Below are positions 24,301 to 35,386 of a DNA stretch of 64,000 nucleotides, piece after piece. Position 1 is the stretch's first letter; each line of letters begins with the position of its first letter. The notes under the pieces are model-generated. The model searched no databases. It saw nothing but the letters and a program-made list of their open reading frames with translations, and was not told the DNA's origin. The stretch is taken from assembly GCA_048013815.1 (NCBI GenBank), contig CM106585.1, positions 21,886,001 through 21,950,000 on the forward strand, written 5' to 3'. Position numbers and translations under genes: made by a program. Source of the stretch: Setoptus koraiensis. Its lineage: Eukaryota > Arthropoda.

Positions 24301-24450
24301 AGCCATTTAAATATTGTGAAATTTCTTCCTAATGCCAAACAGCTTGTTGCAGTTGCCTCTAAAGACTGTTTAATTTCAGAGTGGAGCCTAGAGGCTAGTT
24401 CAACCCCAAGCACATTGAACCTCTCTCACAATGGTTTTTCTAGGAGGTGA
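21313..24450 (+). CDS. EML: EML-family microtubule-associated WD40 protein
   Basis: Echinoderm microtubule-associated protein-like proteins bind microtubules and act in the spindle and interphase array. This gene is a single exon of 1045 residues from ATG at 21313 (MPKKHIYND). An acidic Asn-rich N-terminus is followed by a short coiled coil at about 105-137 (RISALENTVSSLQNEISQL), matching the EML trimerisation segment, and a basic Ser-rich linker. From about 383 comes the HELP region, with SSRLKLDWVHGYRGRDC, NLYLLPTGE and VVVLYN, then RHYLGHTEDI at the start of the WD40 array, which runs to about residue 1035 as expected for the tandem atypical propeller. The stop is followed by AATAAA at 24469-24474, so the C-terminus is complete. 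Vertebrate and fly EML genes are normally multi-exon; here there is no intron in 3.1 kb. Closest to EML1-4 by domain order. Confidence 0.95.
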   Translation: MPKKHIYNDVTTPDKNDYDDNNNEDSEEISKTPRVTSTPNGSNETRLNDSFDNMTIDSLNNSGSQNNTGGEVIGVDEIDLLPGANKHHNNCTNGSSISDQAKHHLNGRISALENTVSSLQNEISQLKSLVEKLVNHNEKSQPVVKPALPKISTPVKNDLHLFEQKLIVDAINDLSIDPITNCHESVLNNNNNNLLCTNNTKTYTKGNTQLPIPRPVATLNRYNASNSLNYNHIQQNSSSPPASSNFNNTHHLGATYRTTTRRFNSHYNSSMSLQSEEARSNNSSVSPNPPASPTFSRNSNNRPHNSVLAVSPSSSRLSINQQQRASISNYPTIRKSSLASHSISNLSVSSRLNKWSSLSDVNGPVLNNSQRMREVYLALEDGAIKMALYNRVFTFSVPTSFLDQDYSLEKVNGLPSSRLKLDWVHGYRGRDCRCNLYLLPTGEYIYFVGSVVVLYNVDERIQRHYLGHTEDISSLAVHPNKLVVATGQVGGIERSEKRPLIKIWSSVSLNTLQVIGVNGEFETSIACLAFSRLDGGNILAVVDETKEHNLSLWDWQQRTSTSPENYGVKPAVKLSESFSGPEKVLVMEFHPIDRFCLISLGKSHIYFWDIEGCTLTKKAGLFDKYDKPKFVLNLAFNDFGDAITGDSNGNIVIWPRGSNRPLRTIYNAHTGGVFTILSLSDGRFLTGGGKDRRIVEWDQEFNRTGIEAELPEHCGGIRILSTGKSSNIIVGTMRNCILQGSLSQNFSIVVQGHTEMATCLAIHPTQDQYLSGGSDHLIHLFDSMSHSVVWSKCVTMPATSASFSPDGNLLIVTSDSGKWCVIDALTHEIIFTCSTEGNPKLTCVKFSPSGDYFCIGTSDGKIYVYGVSDRGSSFCRMGVCSAHCSAVKEIDWSKDGLYFQSQTVDLEILLWKASICRQITNTAIVRDLEWHTHNCTVGFHVFGIWPNTQNGVPINYCDRSSDEKHLLVANDVGCISLYNWPASYQQCLHHDYFANCSHLNIVKFLPNAKQLVAVASKDCLISEWSLEASSTPSTLNLSHNGFSRR

Positions 24451-24468
24451 ATGAGAATTTAGTAATGC

Positions 24469-24474
24469 AATAAA
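24469..24474 (+). terminator. polyadenylation signal of the EML gene
   Basis: AATAAA located 19 bp after the EML stop codon. Confidence 0.6.
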
Positions 24475-25750
24475 TTGATTGATACAAGCAAATAGACATG
24501 GCACCTTCATTTTGCATCAAAGACTTTTTTCCACTTCTGAGAGCTTCTGAGGCTAAGTGAGTTTCCACAGTCTAAGGGACGCACTTTCCGACAGAAAGTT
24601 TCTGTGGATGTTTGAGATTCGCGCTCTGATTTTCGCCCGAAAAATGGGGGTCCTCACTTTTTGTCTGTGGGGTTTTCAACAGTGTGCAATCGATTTCGTG
24701 AATCAATAAACACACGCACGCACTTTTGTTTGGCAGTGTTGAAAAGTGTTCAGTAGCCGGCGTTTTACAAGTTTTGTTAGGTAGGCAACAAAGCAACGTG
24801 TGTGCAGACGATTGCGTTTGCCTGTCAGTTGGCTTTTGGGGAGCATTGTGCGCAGACGAGGTGATTTTTGTTTACCTTTACAAGTTTGTTAGTGCACATG
24901 TTGATCGTTTGCTTGCGAGAACGCTTGCGTTGGATATTTCGATTGGCTGGATTGCAACAACAGAAGAAAAGTGTGTATTGAGTGTACTTTGAGTATGATC
25001 GAGAAATGAGGCAAAGGAATATTGTTGTGCACAGTTACAGTAGCAAGTGAGAAAGAAGCGAATGGATAATGCGGCTCGAGCCTCGATCGAGTGCGTGCGT
25101 GTGTGTGTTGTCGTGTGTGTGTTGTCGTGTGTGTTGTCGTGTGTGCGAGAGTGTCGGAGAGAGCGAGAGTGAGTGAGTGTGTGTGCGAAAGAATGAGTGC
25201 AGCGAGTGTAAATGGACAGAGCGAGTGCACACAACTAGTTTAGTGTTTGATGGGCGCATGTTGCAGATTTGGCTAGAGTTGGTTGCAAGTCAGAATCGAC
25301 GACGACGATCAGCTGCAATTGAGGGCGGTTAACACACACACTCGCACTTCTTGTCTGCGGACGACAATATTCAATAATCACAATCACCAATATCAATTAT
25401 CCGATATTATACCCTTTTCACCTCAACCTTACTATTATAGTATTATTAGTCGAATTATTATTATTGCTATCACAATTGATTATTTCTATTACTATTATTA
25501 TCACCATTCACCATCATTGTATCACAGCTGGTAACAGTGATCGCCTATTCCGTGATCATTATTCGATTATTATCACTTGGATTCACTTATTATTATTGCT
25601 GTTGGGGCCAGCTCAAATAGGCTTTGTCGACTGTTGTTCAATTAAACACCATTGGCGCACACCACTGCACTGGCTAGCAATTGTCGAGCGTGATAACAGT
25701 GTAAGGACACAACATCGACATCACCTGTTCAAAGGATTCTGTGTTTTGCC
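24475..25750. other. EML-USP22 intergenic region and USP22 5' UTR
   Basis: A GT-rich microsatellite with GTGTGTTGTCGT variants lies at about 25095-25185; minus-strand His/Thr/Ser-rich frames across it are artefacts. No exon is recognised. The region presumably includes the USP22 promoter, but no clear TATA/Inr pair was found. Confidence 0.5.
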
Positions 25751-28569
25751 ATGAGCAAATGCATTTGTTATCATCTAGAGCATTTTAAAAACAACAACAA
25801 TGGTCTTGAGACGTTCAGTCTTATATACGCAAAATTGATACAAAACAGAAGAAGATACAGTAACAGTGGCAATTATCAAACATTAACATGTTTCCAATGT
25901 TCCCGTCCCGGACCGCGCCTCCACTCATGCCTTGAATGTGTTTATTTTGGTTGCTTTTGTTTGGCCAGCTCCACTGGACAGCAGCAGCAGCAACAACAAT
26001 CAAATAATTGTGACAACAACAACAGCCCCATCAAACAAATGCTTGATGGCCAACAACAACAACAAACACCCGATTCGCTGCCTGCTAAGCCGGCCACTTC
26101 GACAACAACTAATAGTTACAGTCGTCACATTCATGATCACGCTCATGAAAACTCACACTATCTGGCCGTCGATTTGACACATGGCGCCATATATTGTTTC
26201 AAGTGTCGTGATTACGTTTATGACCAAGAGTTTGAATTTATAGTCCATAATCAACACAATGATAGATTGAAAAAATTATTTACAGCTAATCCGGCTAATA
26301 GCTCATTTAACTACAACAATAACAACAACACCAACAATAATAATACTAATAACAATAGTACTAGTACGTTAATAGGCAATCATGACAACATATCATACAC
26401 AAACTATTTCAACAATAACACACCAGCTGCTGGCGCTGGTGCTGCCGGTGGTACAACTGCCGGTGCCGCTGCAACTCAAGCCAATACGGATAATAATTGT
26501 TCGTCATATGATAATGCCAGCGATGAGACCAACGCCGATTCGAGACCGCATTACTCTACTAACAACAAAAACGATCAATTTCTTCTCATAACCACTGGCT
26601 CTAGATCGCCGACTATTCTGAAAAAGTTCAAGCTTTCTACTTCACCACCACTTTCTAGCACCAACAACACCACCGCCAGCACAGCTCAAGCGAGAGTTGC
26701 CAGCAACAAACAAAATTGTGAAACTCATGTTAGCCGGCACAAAAGTCTGCAACGCAAAAGGATCTCACACAACTCTTTTCTCGGTTAGTTGCTGTCATGC
26801 AATATCATATTAGTATCACCATAATATCACCATATACCTCATAACTAATTCTCTTCTTTTCAAACCCTACACACACTTCAACCCAAACCTCACAGGCTTG
26901 AGGGGACTGATAAACTTAGGCAACACATGCTTTATGAACTGCATACTCCAGGCGCTCACCCATACACCTCTGCTTAGGGATTATTTTTTGGCTGATAGAC
27001 ACGAGTGCCATTTCAATGAAGAAAACTCATCTTGTTTAGTCTGTGAAATGTGCCGCCTATTTCAGGAATTCTATTCCGGCAAAAGTGCCCCACACATACC
27101 ATTGAAACTATTGCATCTAGTGTGGACCCATGCCAGACATTTAGCCGGTTACGAGCAGCAGGACGCTCATGAATTCTTTATTGCCACTTTAGATGTATTA
27201 CACAGGCACTGTAAAGGCTCTATTGGTGGCGATATTGGCCCTGAAGAATCTATTGTGAATAACCCTCATAACTGTGATTGTATTATTGATCAAATATTCA
27301 CTGGTTGCCTACAATCGGATGTTGTATGCCAATCGTGCAACAATGTTTCTACTACAATTGATCCATTCTGGGATATCTCTCTAGATCTCGGTCCCATTGC
27401 TGTTACTACTAACACCACTAGCCAGAAAAGCACATCAGCGACGGCTGCGGCAACCACCGCTACTGCTAATGCGTCATCTACCTCGGCTAGTAACAACAAT
27501 AGTAACTCTACCACTATTATCAATGATACCAGTAATAATTCTCAGACCACTGATTCGATGGCTAGTAGCCAGCAACCTACTAGCAACTCAAATGATTCAA
27601 TATCCGCAACTTCTAGTTCTCCGACGGAATTCAATTCAACGATCACAACAACAACAACAAATGCAATGCACCAACAGCAAAAATCTAAAATATGCTTCGA
27701 CAAGACCAATTTTGGTGGGCAAATAAATAGCCAGCAATTGCCAACAGCTCAAGCTAATGCTGCTACAAGCGCCCAACAATCCTGTGAATCTAATTTGCTT
27801 GGCGGTGTCACAAGTAGCAATGCCGAACCAAAGTCTCTATTGGACTGTCTTGAACGATTTACACGCCGCGAACATCTAGGTAGTGGGGCCAAAATTAAAT
27901 GTAGTAAATGTGAAAGTTATCAAGAATCTACCAAACAGTTATCCATGAAAAAATTACCTATTGTGGCTAGTTTTCATTTGAAACGATTCGAACATTCCAA
28001 TCGTTTTCATAAGAAGATCTCAACGTTTATCTCATTTCCATTATATCTTGACATGTCCCCATTTAAAGCCTCACACAGAAGTTGTAATGGAAAACTTAAC
28101 AACGAGAAAGTACAGCAGCAACAACAACAACAACAGCAAATCAACAATGATGTATCATCTAATAATGAACATTCTACCAATAGTAGCAATATTAATTGTG
28201 GTTATACAACTATCAACAATAGACGAGAGGAAGATAGTAAATATTGTTTATTTGCGGTTGTTAATCATAGTGGAACAATAGAAACCGGCCATTATACTGC
28301 TTACATTCGTCAATGTCGTGATCAATGGTTTAAATGTGATGACCATCTTATAACTCGTGCAAGTATTCAGGAGGTTCTACAAAGCGAAGGGTGAGTCTCT
28401 TGTTTTCCCACTTTAATCGAGCCCAATAATATGAGCTAGATTTATATATAAGAGATCATGTAATAAGAATTCCCTACTAATACTTTGACATACTTTTTCT
28501 CATTACTCACGCTGATGGACGTAACTATTGTTATTCAGGTATCTCTTATTTTATCACAAACTCTTCTAG
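25751..28569 (+). CDS. USP22: ubiquitin-specific protease 22 (SAGA deubiquitinase; fly non-stop, yeast Ubp8)
   Basis: USP22 removes ubiquitin from histones H2B and H2A as the catalytic subunit of the SAGA DUB module. Three exons: 25751-26783, 26896-28390 and 28539-28569, total 852 residues. Donors are GTTAGT and GTGAGT, acceptors CACAG and TTCAG; both junctions restore conserved sequence ([14 protein letters not shown] and SEGYLLFYHK). An N-terminal ZnF-UBP ([45 protein letters not shown]) is followed by the USP fold with catalytic Cys356 in NTCFMN, His810 in GHYTAY and Asp826/827 in CDD. It also carries [12 protein letters not shown] and structural CxxC pairs. Human USP22 has 525 residues; the excess here is Asn/Ser/Thr/Gln-rich insertion between the ZnF and the USP fold and inside the USP fold. 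The last exon encodes only ten complete codons plus the stop. Identity is clear. Confidence 0.97.
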
Positions 28570-31340
28570 TTAAAAAGTTACACACATAAGCAAAATCAAA
28601 TTATCTAGAAGAACAAATTGAAAAGTTATTTATTTAATTTTTTTGATTAAAAATCCAATTCAAATCAAATCCATTACCAATCACGTGTGTTTCATTAATA
28701 TATATATCTTTTCCCACCACAACAGCGCGAGTCAATTGACTTTTGTTGTAACCAACCATAACCCAGCACGTGGTTATCGGGCTGTTCAAAACGACGCAAC
28801 TGGTCTACTCTTGTCCAAAAATGAATAGTTCATCGTACTATTGCAAATTTTCAAGGTCTTGTCGTTAGATTTCCTGAACTGATCGCACGCTTATAAGTTG
28901 GTTTTATTCACTTCCGACACATGAGTACGATGAAGGAATATTCGAATTGGATGATAGAAAAGCTAACAGTGAGCCAATTATTACAGTTGTGATATTGAGC
29001 TTATCAGCTTCTCATTGCATGTAACTAGATACATAAAAAGTTGGCAACTTGTTGATCTTCAACTTGTAGTTGCGTTGATGCAGCTTACGATGGCAATTTT
29101 AAGCCGTTTTTGTCTTCTTATAGAACTTGTTATTACTAACCGAGTAATAAGTAATGCCCACCGTGTAGCTAGGTTTAGTATGTACACGCCTTAAAGGTAT
29201 GATATTCCATTCAAGTTGTTTGGAGTAAAATCATCAAATAAATAAACCAGTTAGAAGGTGGCAGGTTTTTTAAAAAAACTTTTTTACTGAGTAGTGATTT
29301 CTATTTTCTAACAAAGTGAGTGTAATCAAGCTAATAGAATGTTAGTTCCGCACAACATAACATCGTGTTTGCCGTGTTAACTTATGAATTAATCGAGTGC
29401 ATAAATTATCCTTATTTACCTGTTGCTTGATGCTAAACAGATTGAGGATGACGGCAAGAACCGAATGGATATTCGCCAAGACTCACGATGGTGTCGACTC
29501 TCAGCGTTTACTTTTGATTTATATCGCGTTTGCTAATGTTTATACTTCTTGCTTGTACTCTTGCCTGATCTCCTGTTCAAGACGCAAGACGCGAAAAAGT
29601 GTATCTTGGAGATCGTTGTCTCCTCGTCGTCGTGTTTATCGACTAGCAACTAACTAATCACTTATCATTTCAAGGTTGTCCATTCGTTTGTTGTTGTTGC
29701 CATTCAGATGGAAACAAACTTTCCACAACAGTCGCTCTCGTACAATCGTTTAGAAGTATCGTGTGTAAGATGTAATGATTATATTGTAATCAATGGAGCA
29801 CAAAAGAGCGATGATAATTACAGATGTATAGATTATGGTAATTATTACGAAAAATATTGATGCAACACAAGCGACCAAATAGACATAACAAGTGCATAAC
29901 CAGCAAGTTCGTTATTGTCACAACGACATGATCTTTCGGCTTACATTTTTCTTGTTGTAGTTGCTGTTATCCTAAAGCCAGACACAAGTGCATCACATGC
30001 ACTGCAACTAATTGATATATATTTATATATAAATGCATAACATAATAATAATATCTGCCATAACAACAAAAACAACGAAGGCAAAAGTTTTTGTTTGTGT
30101 ATGTTTTTAACGCATTATGTTATGAGTTTATTGTGATAGATGATTGTTGGTGCTTTGAACTTTGCCACCGGATCGACTAGTCGACCAAGACGAGCCCCAA
30201 CGACTTCTGTAAGGCTCACACCCACTAAAACTTGGATCAGCATCACTGCATTACTGTAATTGAGCTGAACTCGTCAGAGAGAAATAGAGATTTGTCTATC
30301 GTCAGTGTAGTAATTGCTGCACAGTTGGTTGGTCATTAGGAAAACGAAGAAGAAACGGAGGAAGATAAGGAAAAAATTCTTCGACTTAAAGTCATGATAG
30401 ACCAGTTATCACATACTGTGTGTACATGTGTGTGTGTTGTTGATACGAAAGACACAAGTTGCCAAGACAACAGTATCCACTGATTCTTTTCAGCAACCTC
30501 CCACCCCAATAACAAGATTATGTCCTGTATATATCGATACTGACAAGTTTAGTTATAATGAAGTACATGCTGCTGCCATCGCCGCCGTGTAGTTTATATT
30601 GATGTTGTACGCAAATTGTTGCGCCTGTTATCATCGCCATTATCGGAATATCAACTCATATCCATCATTCTTCTCTGTATCTCTTTCTGTGTACCATTAT
30701 AGTTGCTGATCGAGCATAAGTGACAGCTCCCTATTTAAGCGAACTAGAGAGTTTCAGTTGTATAACTAGCGGAAATATATTAAAATCAGATATTACAGTA
30801 ATTTTAGTTTAGTTTAGTCAGTGGAGTGTGACGAGTCACGTAAATTGTATATCACCGACAACAATTGTATTTATGACTTGAATTGTCTAGACAAAATCTG
30901 ATCTCGTCGCTATATTATTTTAGTCCACCCTTTGAATGATGACACAGAAAATCTTTCGGGAACGCAACAACAATACATACGCGAGTAAAGTAATTACAAT
31001 CAATAGCCCTCGAGTTAAAGCCCTAGATGTTATGTAATTGTTGTTGTCGTCATCTTAATGAAATTTTTCACAGTTCCATTGACTAGTACCTCCCTGCTGC
31101 TAGTTTGACAAAAAAGAAGAAACAAATTTGCTTATTGACAATATACATAGCATACACTAATAACACTGACAAACACTCTAGCCATACTGGCTGTGTCAAA
31201 TCGACAGCTGGCAATACAATTAATATTAATTTTCACATCATTATCATAATTATTATCATCGTTACTATCATAATCATCGCCATCATTTGTGTGCCTGTTG
31301 ATTTACTCCACAATAGAATACATAATCTCTCATTGCATCT
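28570..31340. other. intergenic stretch between USP22 and the amidase gene
   Basis: AT-rich unique sequence with ATT/ATC-rich simple stretches near 31230-31290. No coding exon, RNA gene or clear promoter was recognised. An in-frame TAA at 31324-31326 closes the frame upstream of the amidase start. Confidence 0.5.
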
Positions 31341-33813
31341 ATGAAGAACCCCGGGGACAATCAAGAGTTCAGCCACACCAATCAAGAGTGTAGTCGTGTT
31401 CAATTGAGAAATAGAGCAAACATCACCGATCGTGACAAGTGTCACACAACTGATACACTGCAGACACCCACATCATCATTAGTGCTCTCAAATAAAGACA
31501 GTGGCCATTCGGTATCTCGTAAAAGAAAAAGTAGTGCCCTGTTAACATTATTTTTATATTTTCTGCAAGCATTGGAAAAAATGAGCTTCCTATTTACAGT
31601 ATTGAATCCCTCAAAAAAGGGCCGATTGCCCCCAATCGAAGATGACATTCTGCTGAGGCCCGCGAACGAGCTCAGCGCTCGCATTAAGCAGGGACAGGTT
31701 AGTGAATAATGAAAAATGTCGTTTTTATACATCAAACAAACTGGTGTTAACATTATGTCTACTAATTACTGCATAATATTGTATTCTCAAATATGTATAG
31801 CTCAGCTCCTATGATCTGGTCAGCAAGTACATTGAGCGCATAAAATCGGTGCAACCGTTCATAAATGCCATCGTGGAGAACATGTTTGACGAGGCCCTCG
31901 AAGAGGCTCAAGTTATAGACAGTCGACTGAAAACAATTCGTGAATCACGCGAAAAGGAACCGGCCGTTGAGATTGAGAAAGAAGAGGATCGCCTATTGTG
32001 GCAATCGCCACTAGCTGGAGTGCCCATATCCGTGAAAGAGAGCATTGCCGTGAAGGGCAGGCGATGCACTGCAGGCTTGGTATATCGTAAAGACTTGCGA
32101 GAAGCCAAAGACTCGGTGGCCGTTGACAATGTCCGAAAGTTAGGTCTTATCCCTATTGTCACCACAAATGTGCCAGAACTCACCATGTATTGGGCTGATT
32201 GTCGTGTAAGTATCTCCATGCCATTTTCTGTCCTCGGCACGGCCAACATTTCGAACAATTTACCGACGATAATCACCAAAGTTAAATAGATATTTTTTCG
32301 AAGAAAAAATAAACTGTTCTTAGGTGTGCGGTTGTTTTCGCAATGAAACAAAAATTTCATTGCGAAAATAGTGCGCTTCCTCTGTGGGAAACTGCATGAG
32401 TAGATGCGCACTGCTCAATGCAAATTCACAAAAGAGGCGCTAGAAAAAAGAGAGTGAGAAAAAGAGATCGAGAATAGAGTGCGCATTCCATAAATATCGT
32501 GAATTTATAAAGTCAACAATATTTCTTAAGAGACCAACATGTGCGAAATAATGTCATCAATTGATTTTTGAACATCTTCTTTGACATTCCATGCACTTGA
32601 ATAGAACATGCTATATGGACGCACTCAAAATCCCTACGATCTTTCGCGCGTGCCAGGGGCCTCATCAGGTGGCGAGGGAGCATTGCTTGGCGCTGGCGGA
32701 TCTCTACTGGGCATAGGCTCTGATATTGGTGGCTCGCTTAGACTTCCAGCGCAATTTTGTGGTATTTTTAGTCACAAACCAACCCCGTATGCCATCAACA
32801 TAAATGGAAATTTTCCATTTATATTGCCGCGCAGACACAAACTATTCACATTTGGACCTATGACAAGATATGCTAGCGACTTGAAACCCTTACTCAAGTG
32901 TTTGTTGTTGGACCATCAACCTTTGGCGCCAAATAGCGACTTCATTTTGCACGACGACGAAAAAAGGGATCAGATAGTAGAGCAAAATTTTCACGAGAAT
33001 GAGGTGTCACTAAACAAAGCATCTGAGCTCAATATTGACAGTTATGACAAATTAGAAGTGAAATTGCTACAAATCGACTTAGAGACACCTGTTGATTTGA
33101 AAGATATCACTCTGTACTATTGCGACTTTACCAACACAAAACTAAAGCCAGCTATAAAACCGCAAAGAGACATAATAGAGAGTATGGGGGCATTAGTGGA
33201 ACACTTTTCCAAGCAATACAATTGTTGTGTCAAACCAGTTGATTTAGACAAATATTATCGCTCTGCAATGATGCAATGGCACATTTTGATGAGATCAAAA
33301 CCAGACTCGAGACCATTAGAAGAAATCAAACAACAGTTATCTATGGACAATTTGCCCCTAGAATGGCTAAAACTACTTATGGGAACATCGAGTCACACGA
33401 AAGAATCAATGTTCGCCGTTTGGCTCAGTAAACAGGTGCCAAATGGGCCAGTTGCTGGACCGGAAATATATGAGAAATTCTACAAAATTAACACCGAAAT
33501 GAGAAAGGAATTTTATGAAATGTTGGGCAACAAGTCTGTTTTAATTGTGCCCACTTTACCCGCGGTCGCCTACAAACACCACGAGGCCATAACTAAAAGG
33601 AGTGATTGGGTAACCGTGGTACTATTCAACAATATGTTGTGCCCTACCACGCATGCCACCTTCGGTCTTGACAACGAAAACAAAATGCCATTTGGTTTTA
33701 GTATAGCGGCAAAGCCAGGTTTAGATAGATTGACGATAGCTGTTGCAGAGGAAATTGAGAAAAAATTTGGTGGATGGCGGCCGCCCAGTTTAGCAACTAC
33801 TAGTAATAATTGA
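31341..33813 (+). CDS. FAAH2: FAAH2-like amidase-signature hydrolase, membrane-anchored
   Basis: Fatty-acid amide hydrolases cleave amide bonds of lipid signalling amides such as anandamide, at internal membranes. Three exons: 31341-31697, 31801-32205 and 32605-33813, total 656 residues. Donors are GTTAGT and GTAAGT, acceptors ATGTATAG and TTGAATAG. The amidase Ser-cisSer-Lys triad is present: Lys198 in VPISVKES, cis-Ser275 in ASSGGEG and nucleophile Ser298 in GSDIGGSLR. LYGRTQNPYDL, FSHKPTP and the terminal KKFGGWRPP agree with FAAH2. The start follows an in-frame TAA. Residues 1-60 are a polar Ser/Thr/Asn-rich extension, then a hydrophobic segment (LLTLFLYFLQAL) where FAAH2 has its anchor. 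The 399-bp second intron contains a perfect 14-bp-arm hairpin. FAAH2-type genes are often duplicated in arthropods, so a family-level name is safest. Confidence 0.93.
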
Positions 33814-34500
33814 ACACACACGCGAATGATACTATAATTGGACGACGACCAAAACTGACGCCATTCATGTCAAAATGGCGAAATGATTTTTTACAAATCA
33901 TTATATGATTTTTTTTTTTTATCGCTATTTGGTTAGAGTGTAACAATCAACAACAGACAATATCTCAAGATAATTGTCTAGTCGACATTGTTTCCGGTTT
34001 TAAAAAGTCTACCACACTATGAAGTGTATTGAGCCCAAAGAAATGTGTCATTGCCGCAGAATTGTCTGCATCAGCTCTGTTGAATTGTGATCTCGGTTTT
34101 AAATGACGAAGTATAATAAATCTGATACATTATACACTTAAACATTATACTGACAATAACGTTATACGTTATTGTCAGTTCTTCTCCATTGAACACCAGA
34201 GTTGTTTCTTTCAGGATCGTCTTCTAACGAAGTCTCTATATTTTTTTTATCTGAGGCTTCCTTTAGTTGTTAATACGTGGCATATCTTTTCGACGATAGT
34301 CAATCCTTCAGACGAAATGTTTTTTATTAATCAAAATATCCCAAACTCGTGCAGTGTAGCAAGACAATACAAGACAAAAGAGATTGGCTGCCTAGAGAGA
34401 ATGCATTTTCGGCCGGCAGTTTCAATTTCGACGGTCGGTTGGCATATTGAAAATGGATACGAGTGAACAATTCGCCAATTTTTAAGGTCTTTCGGTTTTT
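33814..34500. other. 3' flank of the amidase gene with a perfect hairpin
   Basis: AT-rich sequence containing a hairpin at 34149-34179 and an AATAAA near 34115. No coding frame is supported. Confidence 0.5.
34149..34179. repeat. perfect inverted repeat, 14-bp arms, 3-nt loop
   Basis: Arms at 34149-34162 and 34166-34179 (ACTGACAATAACGT and its exact complement) flank a TAT loop. It sits about 340 bp past the amidase stop, so it could lie in or just after the 3' UTR. Confidence 0.85.
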
Positions 34501-35192
34501 AGGGGATACCATATAGCCCCATATTGGGCCACTTTTCCTGCAAGAGAGTTCAGATAAATTCAAGGGCAACTTTATGCACGCGCATTTTCATGAGAGATCG
34601 GCAGGTTACGAGAATGAAGCGTTCGTGGCAATAAACAACTCTAGCAGTGATGTTGCTGTTGAGTGTATTCGTCAACAAGACCGAGCTCTTTGTTAACCTA
34701 TCATCGATTATACCTTTTGCTTCCTCAGCATTCAATTGTTCATGTCGGCTGGACCACATAAAATAAAATGAAAATCATCCTATAAAAATTTCACTCTTTG
34801 TTGTTTCTATAGATTTCACAAACACACCAATTGTAAGTTATACGACTGGATAGATCGTGAGAATCGATCAACAAAGCTACAAAAACATCAGTTCTATAGA
34901 ATTGGAATGTGGGTCCAGATAGACAGTTGGAGCTGTGGGCATCTGACAGTCTCATGATAGCGCGCAAAAATAGACATCGAAACATCAATTCCAATTCGGA
35001 AATGAAACGAGCTTCTCGATCTCTTGGGTATATAGTTCTATGTGCGAGACTTTGCTTATTTTACTACAAAGGCGAGTTTTATGTGCCATGAAAAAAAAAC
35101 AATTCCATAAATTCAAATCGGAATTCTAGACACCATTTAAAAATAGACTTCAAGGTACAACTGCTAAATGCAACAAGCTTCTCGATCGCTAG

Positions 35193-35229
35193 TATAAATT
35201 GTGAGGAATGTGAACTTCGAGGCCTCAGT
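35193..35229 (+). promoter_or_regulatory. core promoter of gene A: TATA box plus TCAGT initiator
   Basis: TATAAA at 35193-35198 and an arthropod-type initiator TCAGT at 35225-35229, with 34 bp from the TATA T to the initiator A. The same elements at identical spacing occur upstream of gene B. A weaker copy of the block (AGCTTCTCGATC then TATATAG) lies about 165 bp upstream at about 35010-35037. Confidence 0.75.
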
Positions 35230-35386
35230 TATTGTAAGCAAAAAGGTGAGCTTTCCTTGAACGACAAGTATTTTTCCAGCAAATGTAACTAGATTCAAGT
35301 CGTGGTGAAAGCTCCATTTCCTAAAGTTTGAAAACATTGATTACATCGAGCATAAAAATTCAGAGCCCTGAAAGAATAACAGCAAA

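Noticed and set aside
24878-25259. Overlapping His/Thr/Ser-rich minus-strand frames
   Set aside because: They cross a GTGTGTTGTCGT microsatellite in all three frames, the signature of simple sequence rather than a gene.
35245-35285. Apparent 5' UTR intron (GTGAGC to TTCCAG) upstream of gene A, similar in gene B
   Set aside because: It would be only about 35 bp, below the size of any other intron here.
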